Source: DASYXT01 sp035934555 (GTDB lineage: Bacteria; Verrucomicrobiota; Verrucomicrobiia; Limisphaerales; UBA8199). Taken from it: a DNA stretch of 64,000 nt. The notes below the pieces were generated by a model. That model did not search any database. It was not told where the DNA came from and saw nothing but the letters and a program-made list of their open reading frames with translations. Where the stretch lies: NCBI GenBank assembly GCA_035934555.1, contig DASYXT010000141.1, positions 124,001 through 188,000 of the forward strand. Direction: 5' to 3'. Positions 1 to 8,920 of this stretch are shown piece by piece (position 1 is the stretch's first letter; each line of letters starts with the position of its first letter). Both the position numbers and the translations under genes were made by a program.

Positions 1-558
1 ACCGGCAATGAACTGCGCTACACCTGGAACAATGCCGGCAGCACTTACAACTGGAACTCGGGCCTGATTGTGCCGGACGGGGTGTGGACATTCATTGCGT
101 TGGCAATCGAACCAACCCGAGCAACGATCTATCTGGCCACCAACAGCATTCTCTATTCGGCTACCAACAACGTGGCCAACCCGGTGCAGGCCTTCGCCGG
201 CACAACTTACCTTGGTTACGACCCCAACTCTTCGGCCAGGCGTCTGGATGGTTTTCTGGACGAAGTGGCTATTTTCAATCGCACGCTGAGCCGCGCGGAA
301 CTCAATTTGATTTTAACGGCTGCGCAGCCCCCGATGTTCACTACGGTTTCTCAGCTACCTGGTGGAAGTTTCCGAGTGGCGGGCGCCGGCCAGCCAAACG
401 GCTCCTATCGGCTACTGACCACAACCAACGTGGTCCTGCCATTGCCCTTGTGGGCTCAACTGACTTCCGGTTCATTCTCGGCCTCGGGCCAGTTTTCCTA
501 TACCGATTTGCTGGGGACGAATTTTGTTCAACGTTTTTACCGCCTCTCGGTCCCCTAA
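1..558 (+). CDS. C-terminal part of a secreted LamG-domain protein (5' end outside window)
   Basis: The reading frame is open from base 1 and stops at 558, so the N-terminus lies upstream of the window. The visible 185 residues hold the second half of a concanavalin-like LamG jelly roll (about residues 1-108), ending in the usual stretch where a buried DEVAIFNR segment precedes a short helix. After this comes a separate module of about 65 residues that ends in QRFYRLSVP. The same kind of ending is seen in the proteins stopping at 7393 and 10749. LamG folds generally bind carbohydrate or protein ligands, so an extracellular role is likely, but the catalytic or binding part may be in the missing N-terminal region. 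The next gene starts 8 bases downstream, which suggests co-transcription. Confidence 0.8.
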   Translation, partial: TGNELRYTWNNAGSTYNWNSGLIVPDGVWTFIALAIEPTRATIYLATNSILYSATNNVANPVQAFAGTTYLGYDPNSSARRLDGFLDEVAIFNRTLSRAELNLILTAAQPPMFTTVSQLPGGSFRVAGAGQPNGSYRLLTTTNVVLPLPLWAQLTSGSFSASGQFSYTDLLGTNFVQRFYRLSVP

Positions 559-566
559 CCGCCATT

Positions 567-1832
567 ATGTTTCGCGAATCTCCACGGATGAACTTCTGGT
601 TTTGCGCCCTCGTCCTCGCCGCCCACGCCAGCCTGACCACCGCTTTTGCCCAACTGCGCGTACCGGCCAGTACTGCTTATGCGGTCCCCGACCCGGAGGG
701 GGTTGATATTTCACGGCAGGGAGTCATGGGGTGGAAAGAGCCGGCAACAGAGCTGCTCTGGTTTGGTGAATTCAAGCACACCGGAGAAGCTGAGTGCGCG
801 CTGGTGTTGCGGCCGGTGCCGGGCGCTGAGTCCAGGTTTCGTCTGACGATTTCCGGCACTGCGCACGAGTTTGTCGCCAAAGGCGACGGCGCCGAACCAG
901 TCACCATTCCGGCCGGCAAATTTCCCATTCCCAACGCGGGTTACGAGAAAATTACGCTTCAACTGCTGAACCCTCCCGGTCAGCCGGCTGGTGAGATTCA
1001 GGCGCTTGTGCTAGATGGTCCCGCTGCCGCCGACGCCCATTTCAATTTGAAATCACGCCGCAACGCCGCTTCTGTCCACTTGCTTTATCCCACCACCCGC
1101 TTGACCAACATCACTGCCTTCTATTGTGAGGTTACGGCCCTCACCGACCCGCTCTGGACTTATTATATGGCGTGCGGCTGGCACCGCGGCTACTTCGGGA
1201 TGCAAGTCAACAGTGCAACCGAGCGGCGCATTATCTTTAGTGTCTGGGACAGCGGCGGCGAGCCGACCGACCGCGGCCAGGTAAAGACCGAAGACCGGGT
1301 TCAACTCATGGCCAAAGGCGAGGGCGTTTATTGCGGCGACTTCGGCAATGAAGGCACCGGCGGCCACAGCCACCTGGTCTTTCCCTGGCGCACGGGTCAG
1401 GCGCAAAAATTCCTGGTGACGGCGCATCCCGAAGACGCAACTCACACCGTCTTCTCAGGGTACTTTTTCGATCCGGACAAACGGGCCTGGCGGCTTATCT
1501 CCAGTTGGCGCGCACCCAAAGAGGGGGGTTATCTGCGAGGCCTGTATAGTTTCAGCGAGAATTTCGGCGGCGCCAACGGCCAACTGCGCCGCAAAGCCCT
1601 CTACGGCAATCAATGGATCCGAACTGCCGACGGCCAATGGCATGAATTGACCACCGCCACCTTTAGCTTTGATTCCACCGGCCGCGCTGACCGCCTCGAT
1701 CGGTTCATGGGCGTGGAGAACGGGCAGTTCTTTCTCTCACAGGGAGGATTTATCCCGGGCTCGTCGAAGTACAGGGAAAAGTTCGAGCGCCCCGCGACGG
1801 GAGCGGTGCCTACGGGGCTGCCCGTAGAGTGA
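567..1832 (+). CDS. Secreted DUF3472 protein
   Basis: This 421-residue protein starts with a signal peptide (hydrophobic FWFCALVLAAHASLTTAFA). The N-terminal half looks like the DUF5077-type beta-sandwich and the C-terminal half carries the DUF3472 features, for example WTYYMACGWHRGYFGMQ, a GGEPTDRG turn and GGHSHL. The biochemical role of DUF3472 is not established; the family is secreted and often sits beside polysaccharide-degrading enzymes, which fits here. ATG at 567 and ATG at 588 are both possible; 588 gives a more typical signal peptide. The last 16 or so residues are low-complexity and are encoded across a small hairpin (1810-1827), so the tail may derive from a repeat rather than from the domain. 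It follows the LamG gene by 8 bases and converges on the GH35 gene. Confidence 0.8.
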   Translation: MFRESPRMNFWFCALVLAAHASLTTAFAQLRVPASTAYAVPDPEGVDISRQGVMGWKEPATELLWFGEFKHTGEAECALVLRPVPGAESRFRLTISGTAHEFVAKGDGAEPVTIPAGKFPIPNAGYEKITLQLLNPPGQPAGEIQALVLDGPAAADAHFNLKSRRNAASVHLLYPTTRLTNITAFYCEVTALTDPLWTYYMACGWHRGYFGMQVNSATERRIIFSVWDSGGEPTDRGQVKTEDRVQLMAKGEGVYCGDFGNEGTGGHSHLVFPWRTGQAQKFLVTAHPEDATHTVFSGYFFDPDKRAWRLISSWRAPKEGGYLRGLYSFSENFGGANGQLRRKALYGNQWIRTADGQWHELTTATFSFDSTGRADRLDRFMGVENGQFFLSQGGFIPGSSKYREKFERPATGAVPTGLPVE

Positions 1833-1921
1833 AGCGCAGGGTTCAAAACCAAAGAAACTCTGTTCGCCGTATGAAAGACTTTGCACGCAGCCGATCGCGG
1901 GGTGAAAGACTTTGGGCGCAG
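1810..1921. repeat. Small hairpin and 19-bp direct repeat between convergent genes
   Basis: A perfect 7-bp hairpin with loop gctg (CTACGGG/CCCGTAG) lies at 1810-1827 across the last codons of the DUF3472 gene. Just downstream, tgaaagactttgcacgcag at 1872-1890 is repeated with two mismatches at 1903-1921, a period of 31 bases. The stretch separates the 3' ends of two convergent genes. No T-run follows the hairpin, so termination is possible but not shown. Confidence 0.5.
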
Positions 1922-1958
1922 TCCATGGCGGCTCGGCGACGGCTCGTCCCCCCCGCGT

Positions 1959-4307
1959 TCACCCCTGCCCGGCGTGCCGCATTGGAAATGGCCCACTCTG
2001 CAAGTACAGCCGATACTCCTTAATGCGCCCGTTGGGCGAATCCTGCCGCGGCAAGTACCGCAGCCCGCTAACCGTTTGCTCGGCGCCCAAATCCAGCACC
2101 AATTCATGCGGGTGGCCCGGCTGGGCCGATTCCCACTGGGTGTGCCAGAACGTTCCGGATTGCCCATCCAACACATTATCGGCGCTGTTGTCATCGGCTT
2201 CCACCTCTTCGCTGTCGGCATACACCACTTTCCACCCGGCTCGCGGCAACTCACGCCCATCGGACCCAAGCAGCACCAATTCGGCGCAAGTCGTGAACGC
2301 ATCACCTGACTGTGAACTCACCGCTTCGATGCAAAAATATCTGCCCTTGGTTGCCGGGAACTTTACCGCGCCCCAGTTTTTGCCCGACGCAAAACTCCCG
2401 CTCAGCAACGGTTCAATCCCGCCAAGGTCGAGCGTCTCGCCCCGCCGCCGATGTCGAGTCACCGGCGATTGTTCGTTCGGTTGGTTCAGGATTGGCTCGC
2501 TCAACCCCGCGACAACGTGGTTGGTGGCGCCATCCAATTCGAACACGATTAGTTCGTTGGTCCCCGCTCGCAGCCAGGGACCGGGACAGTACAAAGTTTG
2601 TTGCGGGCCGATATTCCAATAACGCCCGAGGTTATGTCCGTTGATCCAGGCCACGCCCTTGCCCCACGTTGAAAAATCCAGGAATGTATCGCCGGCCTGC
2701 GCAAGGCTGAACCGCGCGCGATAAAATGCTGGGTCCATGGTTGCCCCCGGCGCAAAATGGACCGCCTCGACGCTCGCAGAATCCAGCGGCAGGTTGAACA
2801 CCTCCCAGCCCGTTACCTCTTTCACGTCAGAGCCGGTCGCAAATTCCACCTTCTCGGTGATTCCTTTCCGGTCGAAAAGGTACGAGCCGTAGTTCACATG
2901 CCCGAAGGTGTCCACCAGCAGGTCCAGCGTCGCCGTCTGCGTTCGGGCCGGCAGTTGAATGCTGCTTTGATTATGCCGCCGATCCAGTATGCCGACGCGC
3001 TTTCCCTCCAGGAAAACCAAAGCGTAGTCGTGCAGCTCGGTGAGCTTCAGCAACCCGGCTTCACCCGGAGCCAGGCGGGTCCGGTATAAAATGCAGCCAT
3101 GGGCCTGATCATAATCCTCCATGCAACGCGGGCGCGGCGCCCGCTTTGGTAATGGCAGGTTTTCTGCCAGCGGCGAACACTCCTTCAGCTCGATGGGCGG
3201 CACGGTGATGACCGGCTTGCGTTCCGGAATCGGCGGCAGAGTTTCTCCCGCCGGCAGGTGCTTCAGGAACATCTCGCGCAAGGCGTGGAACTTCGGCGTG
3301 TCCCAGCCGGCTTCGCTCACCGGCGCGTCGTAGTCGTAACTGGTGGTCTGGGGCGAGAACGGTGGACAATTCGCGCCCGCGGTGAATCCGAACGATGTTC
3401 CCCCGTGGACCATGTAAATGCTAAAAGAGGCATTGTGTTCGAGCATCCAGCCCAGCTCGTTGACGATCCGCGCGCTGTCGCCGGTGTGGTGTCCCTTGCC
3501 CCAGCTATCAAACCAGCCGGGATAATACTCGCCGCACATCAGCGGGCCCTCGGGACGAATCGCCCGCAACGCCTTGAAGTTGCCCTCCGGGCCGCCGCCG
3601 AAATTCACGACGCAAAATAAATCCGGGCGCGTATCGTTGCGAAGCTGCGACGGGCCGTCGCAGGTAAACAGCGGCACCTCGAATCCCGCTTGCTTCAGGT
3701 AATCCCGCAACCGGCCGATGTATTCCCTGTCATGTCCGTAGGAGCCATATTCGTTCTCCACCTGAACCATAATGATCGGGCCGCCGCGCGTGATTTGCAG
3801 CGGCGCCAGCTCTTGGCCTACCGCGTGCAGGTAGCGCTCGCACGCCTGCAAATAATTCGGGTCCTGTGTGCGCAGCTTCAGGTCAGGGTTTTTCAACAGC
3901 CAATAGGGAAAGCCGCCAAAGTCCCACTCGGCGCAGGAATACGGTCCCGGGCGCAAGATGACTTTCAGCCCCTCGGCCTGGGCCAGGCGGCAAAACTCGG
4001 CGACATCGGCCTCACCGGAGAAATTAAACCGGCCAGGTTCCGGCTCGTGAACGTTCCAGAAGAGGTACGCGCAAATGGTGTTTAAACCCATCGCGTGAGC
4101 CATGCGCAGGCGGTGCACCCAGTACTCGCGCGGGATGCGCGCAAAATGCATCTCGCCGCAACGAATCAGAAAGGGTTTGCCCTCGAGCAGAAAATCGGTG
4201 GGCCCAATCGCGAAGCTATCTGCCGCAGCTTGCCGACTGGCGCCTGCCATTAGGAGTGTGCCGGCCAGGAGCGAAAGCAGGAAGCGAGAGCGGTTAATCG
4301 TATTCAT
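1959..4307 (-). CDS. Secreted GH35 beta-galactosidase with C-terminal discoidin-type domain
   Basis: The 782-residue protein hydrolyses terminal beta-galactosyl residues, judged by its family. A signal peptide covers residues 1 to about 29. The GH35 TIM barrel follows, with the signature GGPIIMVQVENEYGSYG (residues 175-191), where Glu186 is the expected acid/base, and MCGEYYPGWFDSWG with Glu260 as the expected nucleophile. Galactose-binding jelly rolls fill the middle, and the last 150 residues or so form an F5/8-type (discoidin) domain with the typical DNVLDGQSGTFWHTQW and ELVLDLG segments. I chose ATG at 4307 because it begins right at the signal peptide; ATG at 4313 and a longer upstream extension are also open. 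The gene is alone on the minus strand and converges with DUF3472. It is probably exported to the periplasm or cell surface. Confidence 0.92.
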   Translation of the reverse strand: MNTINRSRFLLSLLAGTLLMAGASRQAAADSFAIGPTDFLLEGKPFLIRCGEMHFARIPREYWVHRLRMAHAMGLNTICAYLFWNVHEPEPGRFNFSGEADVAEFCRLAQAEGLKVILRPGPYSCAEWDFGGFPYWLLKNPDLKLRTQDPNYLQACERYLHAVGQELAPLQITRGGPIIMVQVENEYGSYGHDREYIGRLRDYLKQAGFEVPLFTCDGPSQLRNDTRPDLFCVVNFGGGPEGNFKALRAIRPEGPLMCGEYYPGWFDSWGKGHHTGDSARIVNELGWMLEHNASFSIYMVHGGTSFGFTAGANCPPFSPQTTSYDYDAPVSEAGWDTPKFHALREMFLKHLPAGETLPPIPERKPVITVPPIELKECSPLAENLPLPKRAPRPRCMEDYDQAHGCILYRTRLAPGEAGLLKLTELHDYALVFLEGKRVGILDRRHNQSSIQLPARTQTATLDLLVDTFGHVNYGSYLFDRKGITEKVEFATGSDVKEVTGWEVFNLPLDSASVEAVHFAPGATMDPAFYRARFSLAQAGDTFLDFSTWGKGVAWINGHNLGRYWNIGPQQTLYCPGPWLRAGTNELIVFELDGATNHVVAGLSEPILNQPNEQSPVTRHRRRGETLDLGGIEPLLSGSFASGKNWGAVKFPATKGRYFCIEAVSSQSGDAFTTCAELVLLGSDGRELPRAGWKVVYADSEEVEADDNSADNVLDGQSGTFWHTQWESAQPGHPHELVLDLGAEQTVSGLRYLPRQDSPNGRIKEYRLYLQSGPFPMRHAGQG

Positions 4308-4708
4308 AATCATCCATGCCGCACATTCATGCTGGAAATGATCACAAGACGCTGTGTGGGTGTCAACTGTGCGGACCCGCGCGCCACTAGGCCGTCGGCG
4401 GCTCCGCCAACCCGGAATGTGATTAAAGGCTCGGTCGGCAGACAAAAGCGGCAGAGGGCTGCCGCAGTCCAAAACCTCGCGGCAGCAGTAGGCTGCTAAC
4501 AATCGCGGCAGCGCTTTGCACTTGGAAAAAAGCGGCAGAGGGCCGCCACTTTGGCTCGTGCCGCCACAAGCCCGAGGGAGTTGTACTCACTCCCCGTCAA
4601 CGCGGCCAACCGAGTTTCGGAGTCGTTTCGGATTGACAATGCGCGGTGGAGTGTGACAGTACTATTCGGGTAAAGCATCGTTGTTGGAAAACTCAATACC
4701 GCCTGCCT
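4308..4708. other. 401-base divergent intergenic region
   Basis: This stretch separates the divergent GH35 gene and the secreted protein starting at 4709, so it should hold both promoters. Its middle is taken up by two copies of a GC-rich repeat (4444-4556). A TTGACA at 4633-4638 is followed by TACTAT at 4660-4665, but the 21-base spacer is too long for a confident sigma-70 promoter. I see no RNA gene or riboswitch. Confidence 0.4.
4444..4556. repeat. GC-rich repeat family A, two direct copies
   Basis: A unit beginning aaaagcggcagagggctgcc occurs at 4444-4484 and extends through gcagtccaaaac and ctcgcgg. A shortened direct copy, with ggccgcca in place of ggctgccg, starts at 4526. Between them are further inverted GCAGC/GCTGC pieces. 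The same unit occurs as a clean inverted pair at 15985-16083. All copies are outside genes. Confidence 0.7.
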
Positions 4709-7393
4709 ATGAAGACAATCCCCGCCTTCTCGACGCGCCGCCCGCACGCTTTTTTGCGGTGCAACAAATTTCAAACGCTCCTGGTTCTGGCTGCCGCATG
4801 CCTGGGAGTTTGCCAGACTTGGGGCGCCAATTTGCTCGTTAACTCAAGCTTCGAGCAGAATAGCGGACATGCCCTCCCAACCGGGTGGACGCGCTTCGCT
4901 CCACCAACAGCCCAGACCTTCGGCAATTATTGGATCGAGGGCAGCGTCACGCCCCAGTCCGGCGTGCTTTATTACAAGGAATGGGGCGCCTCCTATGGGG
5001 CTCAGCCGACCAATACCGCCGGCATTTACCAGGACTTAAGCAGCGCGCCCGGGTCGGTATATCAGGCGAGTGGTTGGATGTACTCCAATAGCGGGGATGG
5101 AGGAGGCTTGGGCCCTGACTGCTACGTCTGGATTCAAGTCGAGTTCTACGGCTCGACCAGTAACTTGTTGGCCTTGTTTACCTCAGGGCAATATAACGCA
5201 GGAGCGGGATTGGACACCTGGTTCCAGTATCAAGTCACCAACGCATGCGATATTTCCCAGCCCCTCTCGATCAACGATCCCTATTTCAACACCTATGCCG
5301 TAACGGGATCGGTCAGCCAAATCGTCGCGCCGCTCGGAACGGTTAACGTGCGCTACCGTTTCTGCTACACTCAAATTAATGCCGAGGGCGGCTCCTGCTA
5401 TTTCGACAGCGCCGATTTGGACCAAATCAGCGGCCCAATTCCACCGACGATCAGCAGCGTATTCCCGCTGAATATGATTTTCGTGAACCCGGGCGATGGG
5501 ATGAGCTTCACGGTGAGCTCGCCCAGCGGTCACACGATTGATAACAGTGCCATCGGCTTGGTCGTGAACGGCGCGAACGTGTCCGCCGGCCTGAACATTT
5601 CCGGCTCAACATCCACCAAGACGGTCACCTATCACGGGCTGCAGTCCAACACCGTTTATCATGCGTCGATAACCGTCACTGATTCGTTCAATCTAACCGC
5701 CAGCGCCAACAGTTATTTCGAAACCACCTGGGTCGGCGTCCCGCCCATTGCCGGCATTTGGGAAGCCGAGGACTTCGATTTCACCAACGGGATGTACTAC
5801 GACAATCCGGCTTTATGCGCGACGATTGGGATGCCGAACTGCTATTTCGGCACCGTGGGCGTGGAAGGAACGGATGAGCACTTTGTCGGTACCGCGCCTA
5901 CCCACGCCTACCGCCCGGACGATGCGGTCGGCACGGTCATTGCCGGTGATTACGCCCGCCCAGATCATTACTTGGCAGGGGTGTTCGATTACCGCATCGA
6001 CCCCTTCGTGCAAACCGCTTGGCTGAATTATACCCGCGATTGGACCAACGGCACGTACTGGGTGATTGGGCGTTTATCCACCGACATCGGCTTAAGCGGA
6101 AGCTTAACGCTCAGTGTTGTCAATCCCGACACGACAGTTACCGACCTTGGGACGTTTACGATCAACGGCGGATTAGGCTGGAGCACTTTCGAAAACGTCT
6201 ATCTGCTCGACACAAACGGCAACCCGGTCAACGTGACTCTAAACGGCAAGATGACCCTGCGGGTCACCAGCGGCGGCAACCTGTTGCCGAACTTTTTCAT
6301 GCTGACGCCGGCGCAGATCGATTTGCCCATCCTGAGCCATTTGTATCCGAACGGGAGCCAACCGTTCCAGTACACTAACGCGCTGAGCTTCACGGTGACC
6401 ACCGTTGGAGCAACCTTCCCCACCAGCGGCATTAAAGTCATCCTGGATGGTGTGGATGTGTCTTCGCGGCTGAGCATCACTGGCTCGAGCTCATCCAACA
6501 ACGTCGTTTATGCGGGCTTGCTGCCCAACGCCGTCCATAACGCCGTCATCACCGTGACCAATTCTCTCGGCCACGGGCTGTACATCTCCAATAAATTTGA
6601 TACCTTCACGGAAGACAACTACATGTTCGAAGCCGAGGATTACGATTACAACGGCGGGCAGTATATCGATCCGTGGTCGCCGGACGCCTACCTGGGCTTC
6701 GGCGCGACGACCAATATCGATTTCCAGCACAGCCCCATTGACGGGGAGCAGTTCCCTTACCGCCTGGACGGCATCCCTGAAGAAATCTCGGCCGGGCCAG
6801 GCAAAGATTACCTGAGGCAGGTGTTTGCGAACAATTTCGGCATCGATTATCACCTCGCCTGGTATGGGCCGGGCGACTGGTCCGATTACACCCGCAACTT
6901 CCCCTCCGGCAAGTTCTACGTGTACAACCGGACAGCGGGGTTGGGCGCCTTCTCGATGTACCTCGACCGGATCGTCAGCGGGGCCGGCACTGTCAACCAG
7001 ACCACCTCGCGCCTGGGACAATTCACTGGGGTCGGCACGGGCAATCAGAATCACGACTGGGTCCAACTTCTGGACGCCGGCGGCGCGCCGGTAGTGGTCA
7101 ACCTGGGCGGAACCAATACTGTTCGGCTGACAACCACGACCGGTGATTGCTATCCCAGCTACCTGATGCTGGTGCCGGCCAACGGCATCAGGCTGACCGC
7201 CATCCGCTCGGGCAATAGTGTGGTGGTTTCGTTCCCCACGCAGGCGGGAGTCTTATACCGCGTGCTGTATAGCAGCAATGTGACTGGCGGGAACTGGGCA
7301 CTCCTGACGACGATTGCCGGCGATGGCACTGTCAAATCCGCGACGGATAATTCGAGCGCCGCGCAGAGGTTTTATAAAGTCGTCGCTCCCTGA
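4709..7393 (+). CDS. Large secreted multi-domain carbohydrate-binding-type protein
   Basis: The 894-residue protein has a signal peptide ending near WGANLLVNSSFEQ, and the mature N-terminus looks like a CBM4/9-type jelly roll (NLLVNSSFE start, about residues 40-205). After it come two copies of the same pair of modules: an Ig-like domain (PTISSVFPLN... and PILSHLYPNG...) followed by a beta-sandwich opening with IWEAEDFDFTNGMYYD or MFEAEDYDYNGGQYID. The EAEDYD opening is typical of CBM6/CBM35-like sugar-binding folds. The last 65 residues form the shared C-terminal module ending RFYKVVAP. No catalytic motif is visible, so a glycan-binding or surface role is inferred. ATG at 4709 fits the signal peptide; an in-frame ATG at 4646 would add 21 residues. 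It lies 21 bases upstream of the GH39 gene. Confidence 0.75.
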   Translation: MKTIPAFSTRRPHAFLRCNKFQTLLVLAAACLGVCQTWGANLLVNSSFEQNSGHALPTGWTRFAPPTAQTFGNYWIEGSVTPQSGVLYYKEWGASYGAQPTNTAGIYQDLSSAPGSVYQASGWMYSNSGDGGGLGPDCYVWIQVEFYGSTSNLLALFTSGQYNAGAGLDTWFQYQVTNACDISQPLSINDPYFNTYAVTGSVSQIVAPLGTVNVRYRFCYTQINAEGGSCYFDSADLDQISGPIPPTISSVFPLNMIFVNPGDGMSFTVSSPSGHTIDNSAIGLVVNGANVSAGLNISGSTSTKTVTYHGLQSNTVYHASITVTDSFNLTASANSYFETTWVGVPPIAGIWEAEDFDFTNGMYYDNPALCATIGMPNCYFGTVGVEGTDEHFVGTAPTHAYRPDDAVGTVIAGDYARPDHYLAGVFDYRIDPFVQTAWLNYTRDWTNGTYWVIGRLSTDIGLSGSLTLSVVNPDTTVTDLGTFTINGGLGWSTFENVYLLDTNGNPVNVTLNGKMTLRVTSGGNLLPNFFMLTPAQIDLPILSHLYPNGSQPFQYTNALSFTVTTVGATFPTSGIKVILDGVDVSSRLSITGSSSSNNVVYAGLLPNAVHNAVITVTNSLGHGLYISNKFDTFTEDNYMFEAEDYDYNGGQYIDPWSPDAYLGFGATTNIDFQHSPIDGEQFPYRLDGIPEEISAGPGKDYLRQVFANNFGIDYHLAWYGPGDWSDYTRNFPSGKFYVYNRTAGLGAFSMYLDRIVSGAGTVNQTTSRLGQFTGVGTGNQNHDWVQLLDAGGAPVVVNLGGTNTVRLTTTTGDCYPSYLMLVPANGIRLTAIRSGNSVVVSFPTQAGVLYRVLYSSNVTGGNWALLTTIAGDGTVKSATDNSSAAQRFYKVVAP

Positions 7394-7414
7394 CGCGCCG
7401 CGTTCCGAGCGCGC

Positions 7415-8920
7415 ATGACCGCTGGCAAAACGCTGATGAAAAGCGTGCGACTCGCTGCAGCCTTGATGGCGTTCTGCGTTTTGGCGCAGCACGCCCCGGG
7501 CCAGGAAACACTCCTGATTGACGGTTCGGCCCCGGCGCACGCATTCCCGCATTTTTGGGAACAGATGTTCGGCTCCGGCCGGGCCGTGCTTGCCTTGCGC
7601 GACGCCTATCAGCGCGACCTGCGCCAGGTCAAAGCCATCACCGGCGTCTCGTACGTTCGTTTCCATGCCATCCTGCACGATGAACTCGGCGTTTATGACG
7701 AAGACGCCCAAGGCCGCCCGCGGTACAACTTTTCCTACGTGGACCAGATTTATGACGGGTTGCTGGCGCAGGGGGTGCGCCCGTTCATCGAGCTGAGTTT
7801 CATGCCCAGGAAACTTGCGGCGCGAGACATGCCGCATCCTTTCTGGTACAAACCGAACGTTTCTCCACCGAAAGACTGGGCAAAGTGGGACGGTTTGATA
7901 ACCGAGTTCACAAAACATCTCGTGGAGCGCTACGGCAAGGAGGAGGTGAGCCGGTGGTACTTCGAAGTGTGGAACGAGCCGAACCTGGATTTCTGGGGCG
8001 GCGACCCCAAGCAAGCGACTTATTGGGAACTATACGACCACACGGCGCGCGCGTTGAAAGCGGTCCTGCCGAGCGCGCGCGTTGGAGGCCCCGCCACCGC
8101 CCAGGCCGCCTGGGTGGTCCCATTCATCCGCCATTGCGTCGAAAACTCCGTCCCGGTGGACTTTGTCTCGACGCACGTTTATGGCAACGACCGCGCCCAG
8201 GACGTCTTCGGCACGGATGAAGCCATTGCCCGCAACCAGATGGTGCCGCGGTCGGTGAAGAAGGTGCACGACCAGATCAAGGCGTCGGCGCGCCCCGACC
8301 TGCCGCTGATCTGGAGCGAGTTCAACGCCAGTTACATGAACGAACCGGCGGTCACCGACTCGCTTTACATGGGACCGTGGCTCGCCGACACCATCTGCCA
8401 ATGCGACGGCAACGTCGATATCCTGGCATATTGGACCTTCTCGGATGTTTTTGAGGAACAGGGCGTCGTCAAAACCCCCTTCTATGGGGGATTCGGTTTA
8501 ATCGCCGCCGGTGGGATTCCCAAACCTGCGTTCAACGCGTTCCAATTGTTGCACCGGCTCGGCACCGAACGGCTCGACCTGCAATCAGATTCGGCTCTGC
8601 TGACGCGTACCCCGCGCGGTGCTTTGGTGCTCGCCTTATGGAACTACGCGCCGCCGGACCAGCCGGGTGCCACCAAACACTTCGTCCTGAACTGCCGGCA
8701 TACCAATGCCCGGGTCCGCCTTACTCGCCTCGATGCCACTCACGGCGACTTCCACGCCACTTATCAAGCGATGCAGTCGCCACAGTACCCGACCGCCGCG
8801 CAAATCGCCAACTTGCGGGCCGCCGCACAGCTCGCTCCGGCTGAGAACCTGCGACTCAAGAATGGCCGGCTTGAGGTTACCCTGCCCTGCTACGGCCTGG
8901 CGTTGATCGAATTTGAATGA
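7415..8920 (+). CDS. Secreted GH39-type glycosidase (beta-xylosidase family)
   Basis: The 501-residue protein has a signal peptide (about residues 1-30) and a TIM barrel of the GH39 type. The acid/base is expected at Glu188 in FEVWNEPNLDF and the nucleophile at Glu302 in PLIWSEFNAS. The sequence VSYVRFHAILHDELGVYDED is also characteristic of the family. GH39 includes beta-xylosidases, alpha-L-iduronidases and other activities, so the substrate cannot be read from the sequence. An alternative start is ATG at 7436. The stop codon overlaps the next start in ATGA (8917-8920), so the two products are probably translationally coupled and may act on the same glycan. Confidence 0.85.
   Translation: MTAGKTLMKSVRLAAALMAFCVLAQHAPGQETLLIDGSAPAHAFPHFWEQMFGSGRAVLALRDAYQRDLRQVKAITGVSYVRFHAILHDELGVYDEDAQGRPRYNFSYVDQIYDGLLAQGVRPFIELSFMPRKLAARDMPHPFWYKPNVSPPKDWAKWDGLITEFTKHLVERYGKEEVSRWYFEVWNEPNLDFWGGDPKQATYWELYDHTARALKAVLPSARVGGPATAQAAWVVPFIRHCVENSVPVDFVSTHVYGNDRAQDVFGTDEAIARNQMVPRSVKKVHDQIKASARPDLPLIWSEFNASYMNEPAVTDSLYMGPWLADTICQCDGNVDILAYWTFSDVFEEQGVVKTPFYGGFGLIAAGGIPKPAFNAFQLLHRLGTERLDLQSDSALLTRTPRGALVLALWNYAPPDQPGATKHFVLNCRHTNARVRLTRLDATHGDFHATYQAMQSPQYPTAAQIANLRAAAQLAPAENLRLKNGRLEVTLPCYGLALIEFE

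Noticed and set aside
1610..2305. 231-residue minus-strand frame bridging the DUF3472 and GH35 3' ends
   Set aside because: I considered a frameshifted extension of GH35, but the discoidin domain in the GH35 frame runs nearly to its normal end (GRIKEYRLYL), so no continuation is needed.
4633..4665. TTGACA ... TACTAT promoter candidate
   Set aside because: The 21-base spacer is outside the usual sigma-70 range, and Verrucomicrobiota promoters are not well defined, so it was not listed as a promoter.
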